64,000 nucleotides of DNA from Spiroplasma citri (lineage in GTDB: Bacteria > Bacillota_I > Bacilli_A > Mycoplasmatales > Mycoplasmataceae), in the NCBI RefSeq assembly GCF_001886855.1, contig NZ_CP013197.1:310001-374000 (forward strand). Direction: 5' to 3'. The notes under the pieces are model-generated. The model did not search any database, was not told the DNA's origin, and worked only from the letters and a program-made list of their open reading frames with translations. The first letter of the stretch is position 1, and the number at the start of each line of letters is the position of its first letter. Shown in pieces: positions 9,950 to 19,511 of the stretch. Both the position numbers and the translations under genes were made by a program.

Positions 9950-10840
9950 ATGACAACAAATATTCATTGATTTCCTGGCCACATGGCAAAAGCAATTAAA
10001 CAAATTGATGAACAAAGTAAATTAATTGATTTAGTAATTGAAATCGTTGATAGTCGAATTCCGTTTTCCTCTTCAAATCCATTAGTTGATAACTTAAGGG
10101 GTTTAAAACCAAAGTTAATTATTTTAAATAAAAAAGATTTAGCGGATCCAGTTGTGATTAAGGCGTGACTTGAATATTATCAATCTCAACAAATTGCTGT
10201 TTTACCATTAGATAGTAAGCATGGCAATATTACAAAATTAATTATTGAAAAAATTTATCATGTTTTATCTGGTAAAATTGAGCGCGACCAAAATAGAGGA
10301 ATTAAGTCACCAAAACTAAAAGTAATGGTGATTGGGATTCCTAATGTTGGAAAATCTACTTTTATTAATGCTTTAATAAAGCGAAATTCAACTCGAGTTG
10401 GTAATAAACCAGGTGTAACAAAAGGCCAACAATGATTAAAATTAAATCATCAAATTGATTTAGTTGATACTCCGGGAATTTTATGACCCAAAATTAATGA
10501 CCCACAAGTAGCAATAAATTTAGCTTTTACTCGTTCAATCAAAGAAGATATTTTACCAAAAGAAGAAATTTGTTTAGCTGCAATAAAGTGAATGTATAAA
10601 CATTATTTTTCTTTGTTAGCTAAGCAATATCATCTTACAGCAAGTGACAATTTTGATGTAACAGATGAACAAAAACTTTTTGAGTTATTATTAATAATGC
10701 AACAAAACCGTTTTCATAAAGTTAATGAAGATAATGTTAATGATATTGTTACTGATTTTTTAAATAATTTATGAAATAATAAGTTTGGGTTAATGTCTTT
10801 TGAGTTTCCACCTGGAAGAGGAATATTTAATTATGAATAA
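9950..10840 (+). CDS. rbgA: Ribosome biogenesis GTPase RbgA (YlqF)
   Basis: A 296-residue circularly permuted GTPase needed for late 50S assembly. Motifs run G4 (ILNKKDLAD), G1 (GIPNVGKSTFINAL), G2/G3 (VTKGQQW and LVDTPGILW), the permuted order. The start HWFPGHMAKAIKQID is typical. RBS aaaggagg lies 8 bases before the ATG. The stop overlaps rnhB by 8 bases, so the two are translationally coupled. Confidence 0.95.
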
Positions 10841-11456
10841 ATTTGAAAAAGAGATTCTAATATCATATCCTAATACAACAATTCTGGCAGGAACTGATGA
10901 AGCTGGTCGTGGATGCTTAGCAGGTCCTTTAGTTGTTAGTGCTGTTATTTTACCACTAGATTATGTTAACGATGAAATTAAGGATAGTAAAAAAATAACA
11001 GCAAAACAACGAATTAAATTAGCAGATGAAATTATGTCCATTGCAATTAGTTATACGATTGAAATTATTTCTGTTGCAATGGTTGAAGAATTGAATCCCA
11101 AGCAAGCAAGTATTTTTGGAATGCAACAAGCAATTGACAACTTAATGGTTAAATCAGATATAATTTTAACTGATGCAGAAAAGCTAGGACCTTCTTATAA
11201 TCACCAAGCAATTATTAAAGGAGATAGTCTTTCGCAATCAATTGCGGCAGCTTCAATTTTAGCAAAAGTAACAAGAGATAATTTAATGCTCAAATTTGAT
11301 CAGGACTATCCACAGTATGATTTTAAAAATAATAAAGGATACGGAACCAAAAAACATTTATTAGCATTGCAACAATTTGGAATTACATCATTGCATCGGA
11401 AAACATATCGTCCCGTTCGTGAAACTATGTTAAAAAATAATGTTAATTATAAATAA
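10833..11456 (+). CDS. rnhB: Ribonuclease HII
   Basis: A 207-residue RNase HII removing ribonucleotides from DNA-RNA hybrids. It has the active-site signature GTDEAGRGCLAGP (about residues 24-36), DSKKITAKQR, and the late GYGTKKHLLAL motif with the final catalytic acidic region (DQDYPQYDF). The ATG at 10833 lies inside the end of rbgA behind an agagga RBS. Confidence 0.94.
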   Translation: MNKFEKEILISYPNTTILAGTDEAGRGCLAGPLVVSAVILPLDYVNDEIKDSKKITAKQRIKLADEIMSIAISYTIEIISVAMVEELNPKQASIFGMQQAIDNLMVKSDIILTDAEKLGPSYNHQAIIKGDSLSQSIAAASILAKVTRDNLMLKFDQDYPQYDFKNNKGYGTKKHLLALQQFGITSLHRKTYRPVRETMLKNNVNYK

Positions 11457-11534
11457 AAATAAAGAAAGTAAAACTGTTAATGTTATATTCTTTATGTTAA
11501 TAAGATTCTAATTATTAAATAGAAAGGAATTAAT

Positions 11535-12271
11535 ATGCGTCAAGTTTTACTTTTTTTGCTTTAAAATATGATGGTGATTGACTTAAAATTTATCAAACTT
11601 TAGAAACAAAAGAAAAAATTGCTTACGAAGATTTAATTGATATTGAAACTAAAATAACATGTCATTATGTTACTATTATTGACAGTGAATATCCAAAATC
11701 ATTGTGCAATATTTATCGGCCTCCCTTTGTTTTATTTTATGTTGGTAACTTAGCCGTTCTAAATGACCAAAGACATAAATTAGCAATTTGTGGAACAACA
11801 GTACCAAATAAAAGAGGGCTAGTTACAGCTAAGATGTTAACAAAAAAAATCTTAAAGCAAAAAATAACCTTAATTGTTACTTCAGAAGCAGGAGTTAATG
11901 AATGTGTGGTCAAAAATCTTGGCAATGGAAGTAGTATTTTAATTCTTAAAAATTTAAACGATTATAAACAAATAACAAAACAATATCCTAATACAAAATT
12001 TCAAATCATTATTTCTGAAGCATATCAAAATAGTGTTAATAAAAGTCAGTATGAACTTTATCGTATTATGTCGGGGTTGATGGATGGTGTTGTTATTGTT
12101 CAATCAACTTTAGATGATGAAACACATCGGATTGTAACATTGGCTAAACATGATGGCAAAGAAGTTTTTTGTTTTCCAGCTCAAATTACTGTTGCTAATA
12201 AAAATAATGGCTTTATTAAAAACGGAGCACAATTAGTAGAAAATGTTGATGATATTTGTGGAAAATTATAA
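11535..12271 (+). pseudogene. dprA: DprA/Smf-like DNA-binding protein, N-terminal frameshift
   Basis: DprA loads RecA on single-stranded DNA. A good RBS (gaaagga) and ATG at 11535 give MRQVLLF, then a T7 run near 11550 puts the frame out. The other frame continues ALKYDGDWLKIYQTLETK and stays open to 12271. Clear parts include IIDSEYPKSL, the Rossmann fold (KLAICGTTVPNKRG, IVTSEAGVN) and DGVVIVQS. One added base in the T run would give an intact protein of about 245 residues. Confidence 0.72.
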
Positions 12272-12377
12272 TTTTTAAAGGAATATGGATTAATTTATTC
12301 CATCATATTAACAAATAAAAAAGATCCAAAAGAGAACTTAGTTATAATGAAAAGTTTAAAAAATTAGTTGATAAATA

Positions 12378-12407
12378 AAATGTATATATCATATACATTT
12401 TTTTAAT
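12378..12407 (+). terminator. Terminator after dprA
   Basis: A perfect 10-bp stem (aaatgtatat and atatacattt, 3-nt loop) followed by T7. Confidence 0.8.
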
Positions 12408-12440
12408 TAAATTACCTAATTAAAGATTTTACAAATTATC

Positions 12441-12469
12441 TTGCATTAATACTAAGAATAAGTTATAGT
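12441..12469 (+). promoter_or_regulatory. Promoter of the riboswitch-hpt-guaA unit
   Basis: TTGCAT (12441-12446) and TATAGT (12464-12469) with a 17-base spacer. The predicted start near 12476 lies just upstream of the purine riboswitch. Confidence 0.55.
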
Positions 12470-12490
12470 TAACGTGTGATAAAAAATAAA

Positions 12491-12560
12491 ATGCTGATAT
12501 ATGTTAGTATTATGGACTAATGTTTCTACATCTTACCGTCATTAAGATACTATAGGGCAT
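12491..12560 (+). ncRNA. Purine riboswitch, guanine type
   Basis: The aptamer core is readable by eye. P2 is ttagt/actaa with loop attatgg. The J2/3 strand is the invariant GTTTCTAC. P3 is atctt/aagat with loop accgtcatt, keeping the CC of the loop-loop contact. J3/1 is ACTATA. The specificity base in ACTAT is C, so guanine or hypoxanthine is expected rather than adenine. The U in TTTCTAC that is C in the Mesoplasma deoxyguanosine class is retained. J1/2 departs slightly from consensus. It precedes hpt and guaA, whose products make GMP. Confidence 0.88.
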
Positions 12561-12602
12561 AATTTTTTTTGTTTTATTTTCGGAATTTAACAAAAATAAT
12601 TT

Positions 12603-12652
12603 GCATAACCTATTTCGCATTAGCAATGATAGTTTATGCTTTTATTTTTTTA
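12603..12652 (+). terminator. Terminator hairpin of the riboswitch expression platform
   Basis: gcataacctat (12603-12613) pairs with atagtttatgc (12629-12639) with one mismatch, followed by an interrupted T-rich tract. It lies between the aptamer and hpt, so ligand-controlled attenuation is the likely mechanism. I could not see a clear antiterminator by hand. Confidence 0.6.
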
Positions 12653-12675
12653 TTTTGTAAAGGAGAGTAACAATT

Positions 12676-13200
12676 GTGCAAACAGACAAATTAGAATTAT
12701 ATCTATCAGAATATAAAATTCAAGATAAAATTAAGGATTATGCGGAAAAAATAAATAAGTTATACGCGGGGAAAAAGTTATATTGTATTGGTTTACTAAA
12801 TGGGGCATTATTTTTTATGAGTGATTTATTAAAACAACTTAAAATCCAAATTGTGATTGATACAATGAATATTTCAAGTTATATTGGGATCCAGTCTACA
12901 AATAAGATTACTATTCATAAGGATATTTCAAAAGATATTACTGGACAAGATGTTTTATTAATTGAAGATTTGATTGACACTGGTAAAACATTATCGGTTG
13001 TCATTGAACAAATTCAAGCAAAAAAACCAAATAGTTTACGAGTAGTTTGCTTAGCAGATAAGGTTGCTATGCATTCAAATTTTAATTATCCCTATGATGC
13101 ACTATTTACTGTTCCAAATGAGTTTATTGTTGGTTATGGTTTTGATTACAATGATCAATTTCGACAATTACCAAATGTATATATATGGAGAGGTGAATAA
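12676..13200 (+). CDS. hpt: Hypoxanthine(-guanine) phosphoribosyltransferase
   Basis: A 174-residue phosphoribosyltransferase turning hypoxanthine or guanine plus PRPP into IMP or GMP. The PRPP-binding motif is VLLIEDLIDTGKTL (about residues 94-107), and the C-terminal substrate loop is FIVGYGFDYNDQFRQLP. The GTG start follows a strong aaggagag (about 12659-12666). The stop abuts the guaA ATG. Expression is probably controlled by the purine riboswitch upstream. Confidence 0.93.
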   Translation: MQTDKLELYLSEYKIQDKIKDYAEKINKLYAGKKLYCIGLLNGALFFMSDLLKQLKIQIVIDTMNISSYIGIQSTNKITIHKDISKDITGQDVLLIEDLIDTGKTLSVVIEQIQAKKPNSLRVVCLADKVAMHSNFNYPYDALFTVPNEFIVGYGFDYNDQFRQLPNVYIWRGE

Positions 13201-14739
13201 ATGAAAACAGCAAATAAAATTATTATTTTAGATTTTGGGTCACAATATACTCAATTAATTGCCCGTCGAATTCGTCACTTAGAGGTCTATTGTGAAGTAT
13301 GACCGTATAATACAACATTAGAAAAAATTAAAACAACACCAATGAAAGGGATTATTTTATCAGGTGGCCCTGCTTCTGTTTATGCAGAAGATGCATTTCT
13401 AATTGATAAAAAATTATTTGAATTAGAAGTTCCTATTTTAGGAATTTGTTATGGGATGCAATTAATAAGTCATCTGCATGGAGGCACAGTACAACGAGCA
13501 ACAAAACAAGAATTTGGTTTTTCAGAATTAATTATTGATAATCAAGAAGATTTGTTTGCTAAGGTTCCTATTAAATCACAAGTATGAATGAGCCATGCTG
13601 ACCACATTGAAATAATGCCAACAGATTTTATTCAAATTGCTCATAGCGAAAATTCAATTAGTGCAATTAAACATTTAGAAAAGAAAATTTATGGTTTACA
13701 ATTTCACCCTGAAGTAACTCACACTTTAATTGGTGAACAATTATTAAGCAATTTTGTTTTTAATATTTGTGGTTGCGAACCAACATGAAAAATTACAGAG
13801 TTTATTTCAACAGCAACAACCGAAATTAAAGGTAAGGTTGGAAGCGATAATGTTGTTTTAGCATTATCAGGCGGTGTTGATTCTAGTGTTTGTGCAGTTT
13901 TATTACATAAAGCAATTGGGAAACAATTAACATGTATTTTTGTTGACACCGGATTGTTACGACAAGATAGTGGATGAAATGATTTACAAAAATTTCAAGA
14001 AAAATTTAAATTAAATATTATTAAAATTGCTGCTCAAGAAAGATTTTTAACTGCCTTAAAGGGAGTTACTAATCCAGAACAAAAACGAAAAATTATTGGA
14101 AATTTATTTATTGAGATTTTTAATGAAGAAGCGATAAAAATTAAAAATGTTAAATGATTAGGACAAGGAACAATTTATCCAGATGTTATTGAATCAATTT
14201 CCGTAAAGGGACCCTCAGCCACAATTAAATCTCATCATAATGTTGGGGGATTACCAAAAGATTTACCATTTCAATTAATTGAACCATTACGCGAATTGTT
14301 TAAAGACGAAGTTCGCCGAACTGGCGAAGCATTGGGAATTGATTCTAAATTTGTGTACAAGCATCCTTTTCCCGGGCCGGGATTAGCAGTCCGCATTATT
14401 GGTGAAATTACAGCAGAGAAAGTAGCCTTATTACAAGCAGCTGATCAAATTTTTATTGATGAATTATATCAAACAAATTTATATGATCAAGTTGCACAAG
14501 CATTTGTTGTTTTATTACCTGTTCAGTCGGTTGGTGTAATGGGCGATGTGCGAACATATGGATACACTGCTGTTGTGCGTAGTGTTGATACAACTGATTT
14601 TATGACGGCAAATTGAAGTCGTTTACCATTTGAATTATTGGAAAAAGTATCAACTCGAATTGTAAGCGAAGTGCATGGAATTAATCGAGTTACTTATGAT
14701 ATTACATCAAAACCACCAGGAACAATTGAATGAGAATAA
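13201..14739 (+). CDS. guaA: GMP synthase (glutamine-hydrolysing)
   Basis: A 512-residue enzyme converting XMP to GMP. The N-terminal class I glutamine amidotransferase domain has the nucleophile in [11 protein letters not shown] and the His-Glu pair in [11 protein letters not shown]. The ATP pyrophosphatase domain has the P-loop [16 protein letters not shown]. The C-terminal dimerisation domain has [12 protein letters not shown] and ends [11 protein letters not shown]. Several TGA codons are read as Trp. It directly follows hpt and should share its riboswitch. Confidence 0.96.
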
Positions 14740-14929
14740 TAAAAAAATATTAATGAATTCTGTTGATATCTAGCAAAAATTTAGCAGAATGAGTTAGTTG
14801 ATAATTGCTTCATATTATATTTTTCAGTTCATGGATGATTTGATAGCTGAAAGATTAGGTTTATGAGTTTTGGATTTTGGCAATGCTTTTTCTATATTTT
14901 TAATTATAGGAATATATGCTAATAGATTA

Positions 14930-15355
14930 TAAATTTTGTTTTCATACTTAAGATATGAAGTAGTTGTGATTTTGACACCTAATTCATTACAACATTGGTT
15001 GAATTGAATAAAGGTGTTTTTTTGTTTTTACTATTAGTTTTTGATATGTAAAAATTGTTTGTTTATCTCTGTAAAATGACATAGGAACGCCATAATTTTT
15101 TAAAATTTAATACAAAACATGGCAATAACCATTTAAGGTTTCTTGATAATCAAAATATAATCCAACAATTGTATTTTGTTGTATCATTAATAACACCCAC
15201 ACCATGTCAAAATATTTTAGGATGATTTAATGCTAATCATAAATGCTCACTAGCATCAGCTTGTAATAATTCACCAAAACATTTATTGCGTTCTCTTAAA
15301 GGATGTGATTTATCTTTTTTTCATAATTTTTGTTTTTAGGAGATTTTATTTGGTT
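14930..15355 (-). mobile_element. Remnant of an ISNCY-type transposase
   Basis: Read on the minus strand, three frames together give a recognisable core: SHPLRERNKCFGELLQADAS, HLWLALNHPKIFWHG, then VGLYFDYQETLNGYCHVLY and after another shift NTFIQFNQCCNELGVKITTT. This matches the order of ISNCY-type integrases (FGELIQxDAS; DDATG; FDxQETLNGY; FTQF..ELGVEI). Frameshifts, internal stops and missing ends make it non-functional. TGA is used as Trp. No flanking inverted repeats were found by eye, and 14740-14930 may hold further decayed sequence. Confidence 0.65.
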
Positions 15356-15738
15356 TAAAAACATTAAATTATATAAAACTGAATAAGAATTTTTATTTCC
15401 TTATTTTTAAGTAATTTTTAAATAAATATAAATTATAAATATGCTACAATAATCCTGTATAAAAATTATCATAACATTTTTATAGAGAAAGGAATGATTA
15501 TTTATATGAAAAAATAATATTTCCGGTAGTATATATTATTTTGAGGTTTTTAATAAAATTAAGTAATTAGAAACAAATTATGTCTCGCTTATGAATAAAT
15601 GATAACAAAATTTATAAAAAATTCAACTTTTTTAAAAATTATATTTTTAATTAAATAAAATAATTTTATAAAATTATGAATTTTGACACACTAAAAAGTA
15701 CTTTTTAAAGTTATTACCAATTTTAAAAAGTTTTTTAT
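15356..15738. other. Non-coding AT-rich stretch
   Basis: No credible gene. An RBS-like gaaagga near 15488 precedes a four-codon frame (15506) that stops at once, perhaps a beheaded gene start. Otherwise low-complexity AT-rich sequence lies between the ISNCY remnant and the ISLre2-like gene. Confidence 0.4.
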
Positions 15739-17049
15739 TTATAAAGATAAAAATTGATTTTGAGATTGATTTATTTTAAAAATATTAAATTCAACTTTTT
15801 CTTTATTTTTATTAATTTTAACTTCATTAATTCTGCTATTAAGTCTTAACATTGAAGCAATTAACATATTATTAAATGTTTCTTTACAATATATTTTTGC
15901 ACCTCGCCCCTTAACAGCCTTAATATAATGTGAAACATCACCTTCAACATGACAACCAATATTATATTCTAATGCTTGATTTTCAATACCATCTTTATTA
16001 TTTTTAATTAATTCAATAGTTTCTAATAAAAATTTCTTTTTGCTGTCAATAACATAGGGTAAATGACAAATTAAAAAATCTAATAATGTTTCATAATTTC
16101 CAGTAAAAAAATATATACTTGCTAATTTATATTTTAATCTATTAATTTTGTTTCTATTTCTATATGAAAATAAGTCTTTAAATCTTTTTACTAAATAAAA
16201 TTTATCCAAACTATATGATACAGTGTTATTTTTATAGTTTGTTTTTATAGCTTTGTAAATTTTTTTAATTTGTTTTTCGCCATCACTTAATACTAATATT
16301 ATAGTATTTTCATTAATATCATAAGTATCCATTAGTTTAAAAATTTTGTCAATAAAATTATTAAAACTAGATTTTTTATTTTTAGTAACATTTTTATCCA
16401 TTATTTGAAAAACACCTTTTTTCTTTTTAATTACTTTTCTTGTTTTAGTTGATTTTTCTTCATCAATACCAATATGCATAGTTGAAAAAAATATTTTCTT
16501 TTCAATTCTTTTTTTATTTTCTCGCATAGGAACAAAAGCACCATCAATTTGAATATATAAAACATTATTGGAAATTTTAATTTTATTGTTATTTTTGTTG
16601 CTAATATAGTCAACTTTTTCTAAATCAGCTTTTTTAAAAATATTAGATATTATTTTTTCACTGATATTAGCATTTTCTGTTGTGTGCATAATATCTTTAT
16701 ATCGTTTTCCATCACCCATAAAAGAAATAAATTTATCTTTTAAATTTTTTTCAATTCTTTCATATTTTTTTAATCCTAATTCTTCATCTAAAGGATAACA
16801 ATTTATATATTTTTTATTTTTTTCATTATATTTAACATATCTTCGTCTTTTTATAGGAATATTTCCATATTCTGTTTTGAATGTTTTTGGTAATTTTGAT
16901 ACTACCTTATATCCTTGTAATATTTGTCCTTGTTGATATAATTTAAATATCTCATTATCTCTATTAATTAATAAATTTTTAACTTCATTTTGTGTCTCGA
17001 TTGTTTTATTTTTTTTATAATTTCCTAACAAATTTTTTTCTAACTCCAT
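15739..17049 (-). CDS. ISLre2 / Mbov_0401-like transposase (UPF0236 type)
   Basis: A 436-residue protein with the features of UPF0236/ISLre2 transposases, the type called ICE element transposase-like (Mbov_0401) in mycoplasmas. After a basic region with QGYKVVSKLPKTFKTEYG come three acidic residues in the expected order: D169 (IQIDGAFVPMR), D256 (VLSDGEKQIKKIY) and E369 (CHVEGDVSHYIKAVKGRG), plus LDKFYLVKRF. I found no Trp codon of either kind. RBS ataggg precedes the ATG. It is divergent from the terminase gene across 114 bases and may be cargo of, or host to, the phage block. Confidence 0.8.
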   Translation of the reverse strand: MELEKNLLGNYKKNKTIETQNEVKNLLINRDNEIFKLYQQGQILQGYKVVSKLPKTFKTEYGNIPIKRRRYVKYNEKNKKYINCYPLDEELGLKKYERIEKNLKDKFISFMGDGKRYKDIMHTTENANISEKIISNIFKKADLEKVDYISNKNNNKIKISNNVLYIQIDGAFVPMRENKKRIEKKIFFSTMHIGIDEEKSTKTRKVIKKKKGVFQIMDKNVTKNKKSSFNNFIDKIFKLMDTYDINENTIILVLSDGEKQIKKIYKAIKTNYKNNTVSYSLDKFYLVKRFKDLFSYRNRNKINRLKYKLASIYFFTGNYETLLDFLICHLPYVIDSKKKFLLETIELIKNNKDGIENQALEYNIGCHVEGDVSHYIKAVKGRGAKIYCKETFNNMLIASMLRLNSRINEVKINKNKEKVEFNIFKINQSQNQFLSL

Positions 17050-17163
17050 CTTATTATTTCCCTATCTTTAAAAAATATTTTTAATATAATATTAATAATA
17101 CTTAATTTGATATTTGATAAGTTTTATTATTTTATCATAATTTGAAAGCGAGGATATCTAAAA

Positions 17164-18900
17164 ATGCAAAACTTTACTGAAATTAATAACAAAAAACGAA
17201 TTACTAGTTATGAACATTTAAATACAAAATATGATTTAAATTTTAGTGACTATAATTTTGGTTTTGACTGAGAAGTATTTAAAGACTTTGTTGGGGATAG
17301 TTATGCCCGTTATTTTACTTCACCAAGTTTTTTTAAGTTTGTTTCTGCGGGTCGTGGTACTAATAAAACATGAAATCATATAGCAGAAAAATTATTTTAT
17401 GCTTGTAATTTTACTGATGCTTCATCTAATATTTTACGAAGATATGCTAATACCCACGAAGATACTACTTTTGGAGATACAATTAACGTATGTAACTACT
17501 TATATGATAAATATGGTATTGATTTAGGACCCGACAATGAAAATGGCATTGTTTGACCTAAAAATGTTAAAGAAGGTGGAGAAATTGTTTTTCCTGGTGG
17601 TGTTCGTATTGCTTTTGCTGGTTATGCAAATGGTAATAAAATTATGGGTAAAGTTGGTAAAGGTAGTGGTATTATAACAGCGTGAACTGATGAAATGATA
17701 CATGCCGAAGAAAAAGAAATCTTAACTGATAAAGAATTAGATAAAAGATATAATAATTTAAGAGTTTCAATGTTTCGTTCTAAAAGTTTAAAAGTATCTT
17801 ATGAAAAATACACCGATGAAAATAATAATGAACAATATAATTTAGACAATCCTATTCCTATAAAAGAATTATCTTGGACATTTAAAGAATGAGATAATAT
17901 AACAAAACAATATACAACAATAACAACATATTTTCATAAAACATATTCTAATCAATTTACTTTTAATCCTTTTGATAAATACCACGTATTTTATGAAAAA
18001 TTTGTAACCCCATATTTACCTTTAAATGAAAGAATTAAAAATATTTTAAAAGAACATAACCAAATATACTCAGAAAATAAACAAGCATTTAACGGTTTAG
18101 GTGTTTTTAATTTACGATTAACAATGGGGGCTGTTTGAAGTAAAATACCTAATATCACTAAAAAACTTGTTTTAACCAACAAAGAAGAACGACCAGACTT
18201 ATTTGAACTTGAATATTACGGATTTGAATATAACGACAATGACCCCAGTATTTATGTTTTACGAAATTATCGTAAATATATTAAAGAATATAATTTAAAA
18301 GATTTTTATAATTCTAATACAAAACAGTATCAATTTGATAGTTATTCAATTGGTGTTGATTATGCTAATGGAAGCGAAGACCATACCGTATTTTTATTTA
18401 GTGGATATAAAATTAATGAAAATAACGAGTATGATAAATATTTAATTGAAGAAAATGTTATTACACCAAAAAATGCAATGAATTTAAATGAATTAGTAGA
18501 GCATTACGGACAATGAATAATTAATACATTTGATAAATTTGATGGTTTTGAATATGCCACATTTCATTATGATATTAATGCCCACGACTTTATGCAAAAA
18601 TTACAAGAAGATATTTACCCTTATTTAGGTTATAAGATTAAAATGTTTAAAGCCAAAAAACATCAAACATCACTTAATAAAGAAGCGAAAATAATTAACC
18701 GTGTAACATGAATACGAAAAATGTTTGTTCAAGGCAAGATATATGGCATATTAGATAATTTCCCATTTTTAGATAAATGTATTAGTGAATTAAGATTTAG
18801 CGATACCAAAACAAATATACCCGATAGTAAAATGTACCACGACCCATATGATGCTTTGTTTTATGGTTCTTATCCATATCGCTTTAAAATGGGAATATAA
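17164..18900 (+). CDS. Phage terminase large subunit
   Basis: A 578-residue protein with the two-domain layout of DNA-packaging terminases. The ATPase part has a deviant Walker A, FVSAGRGTNKTW (about residues 59-70), and an acidic Walker B-like site WTDEM (174-178). The C-terminal RNase H-like nuclease has three spaced acidic sites: D399 (SIGVDYANGSEDHT), D470 (HYDINAHDF) and D560/D563 (YHDPYDALFYG). Many TGA codons encode Trp. The ORF is intact although no other packaging or capsid gene is adjacent, so this is either a prophage remnant or a recently inserted piece. Confidence 0.85.
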
Positions 18901-18934
18901 TAAATAATTTGTAAAAATAAAATAAGGTAATGCA

Positions 18935-18999
18935 AAAGTGAAGTTAAATTAAAAAAATTTATTTATTTAAAATAAATTTTTTTAATTTAACTTCACTTT
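18935..18999. terminator. 30-bp perfect inverted repeat after the terminase gene
   Basis: Arms 18935-18964 and 18970-18999 are perfectly complementary with a 5-nt loop, followed by a T-rich tract. It should act as a strong terminator. Its length and perfection are unusual and could also mark an insertion end or cruciform site. Confidence 0.75.
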
Positions 19000-19101
19000 C
19001 TTTTTTAATATATCTTTTATTTTATAATATTTAATAACACTATACATAGTTATTTTTTTTATTTTTTTTAATCATATAAAATTTCTTTCATTTAATGCGT
19101 T

Positions 19102-19182
19102 CCTCTTTTTTTAAAAAAGAGGGATGACCTGATATTTAAAATACCGATCTAGGTATTGAGATGATGATTTACTAATCATCTC
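19102..19182. repeat. Three consecutive small inverted repeats
   Basis: cctctttttt/aaaaaagagg (19102-19122), atacc/ggtat (19141-19156) and gagatgat/atcatctc (about 19158-19182) follow one another in a stretch without genes. The last may be a weak terminator. They lie directly upstream of the structured RNA candidate. Confidence 0.5.
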
Positions 19183-19224
19183 TATTTAAAATATATAATT
19201 ATTTTTTTTAATTTGTCAAGTAAA

Positions 19225-19230
19225 TATAAT
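19225..19230 (+). promoter_or_regulatory. -10 element ahead of the structured RNA candidate
   Basis: A perfect TATAAT ending five bases before the first base of the closing helix, so transcription would begin at or near the GG that opens the helix. No clear -35 box is visible. Confidence 0.5.
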
Positions 19231-19234
19231 TTTT

Positions 19235-19444
19235 GGCCGAGCGGTTGACTTTCTTAAATTGTTGTGATAAAATCACTTACAAGTTAAAAAAAGTTTTGAG
19301 GTTCTTTCAAACAAATTTGGGAACCTTTATAAAATTCTTCGCTTACCGCTTAGAATTTTTCCCAAGTACTTTGAAAAGCGCGGCAAAAGTTTTTTTAAAC
19401 TTTAAGTTATTTTTCACAAAATTCTAGAAAGTCTCCGCGAGGCC
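19235..19444 (+). ncRNA. Candidate structured RNA of about 210 nt in a phage block
   Basis: The ends pair over a long helix: ggccgagcgg (19235-19244) with ccgcgaggcc (19435-19444), including a tandem G.A step, then gactttc (19247-19253) with gaaagtc (19427-19433). The helix can continue through ttgtga (19262-19267) with tcacaa (19414-19419). Inside are aggttc/gaacct (19299-19326), aaaattct/agaatttt (19331-19359) and acttt/aaagt (19368-19390). The second loop carries cgctt and the third aagcg, so they could kiss. A TATAAT sits at the 5' edge. It may be a separate RNA or the leader of the lipoprotein gene at 19512. A TTG-started frame through it (64 codons) has no ribosome binding site and resembles no known protein. 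Confidence 0.6.
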
Positions 19445-19511
19445 AGATTGACCCTTTTCAGATATATATAATTGTGATTGTAAGAAAATTTTAACGAAAG
19501 GGATTATAATA

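Noticed and set aside
19233-19250. A tRNA-Ser/Leu-like D-arm sequence (ggccgagcggttga)
   Set aside because: No acceptor pairing, anticodon arm or T arm (no GTTCGAA-type loop) at the right spacing. The match is limited to this short string.
19233-19427. A 64-codon frame beginning with TTG inside the structured RNA candidate
   Set aside because: It has no ribosome binding site and recalls no protein, and the strong pairing of the sequence explains it better. It is kept as the alternative in the RNA finding.
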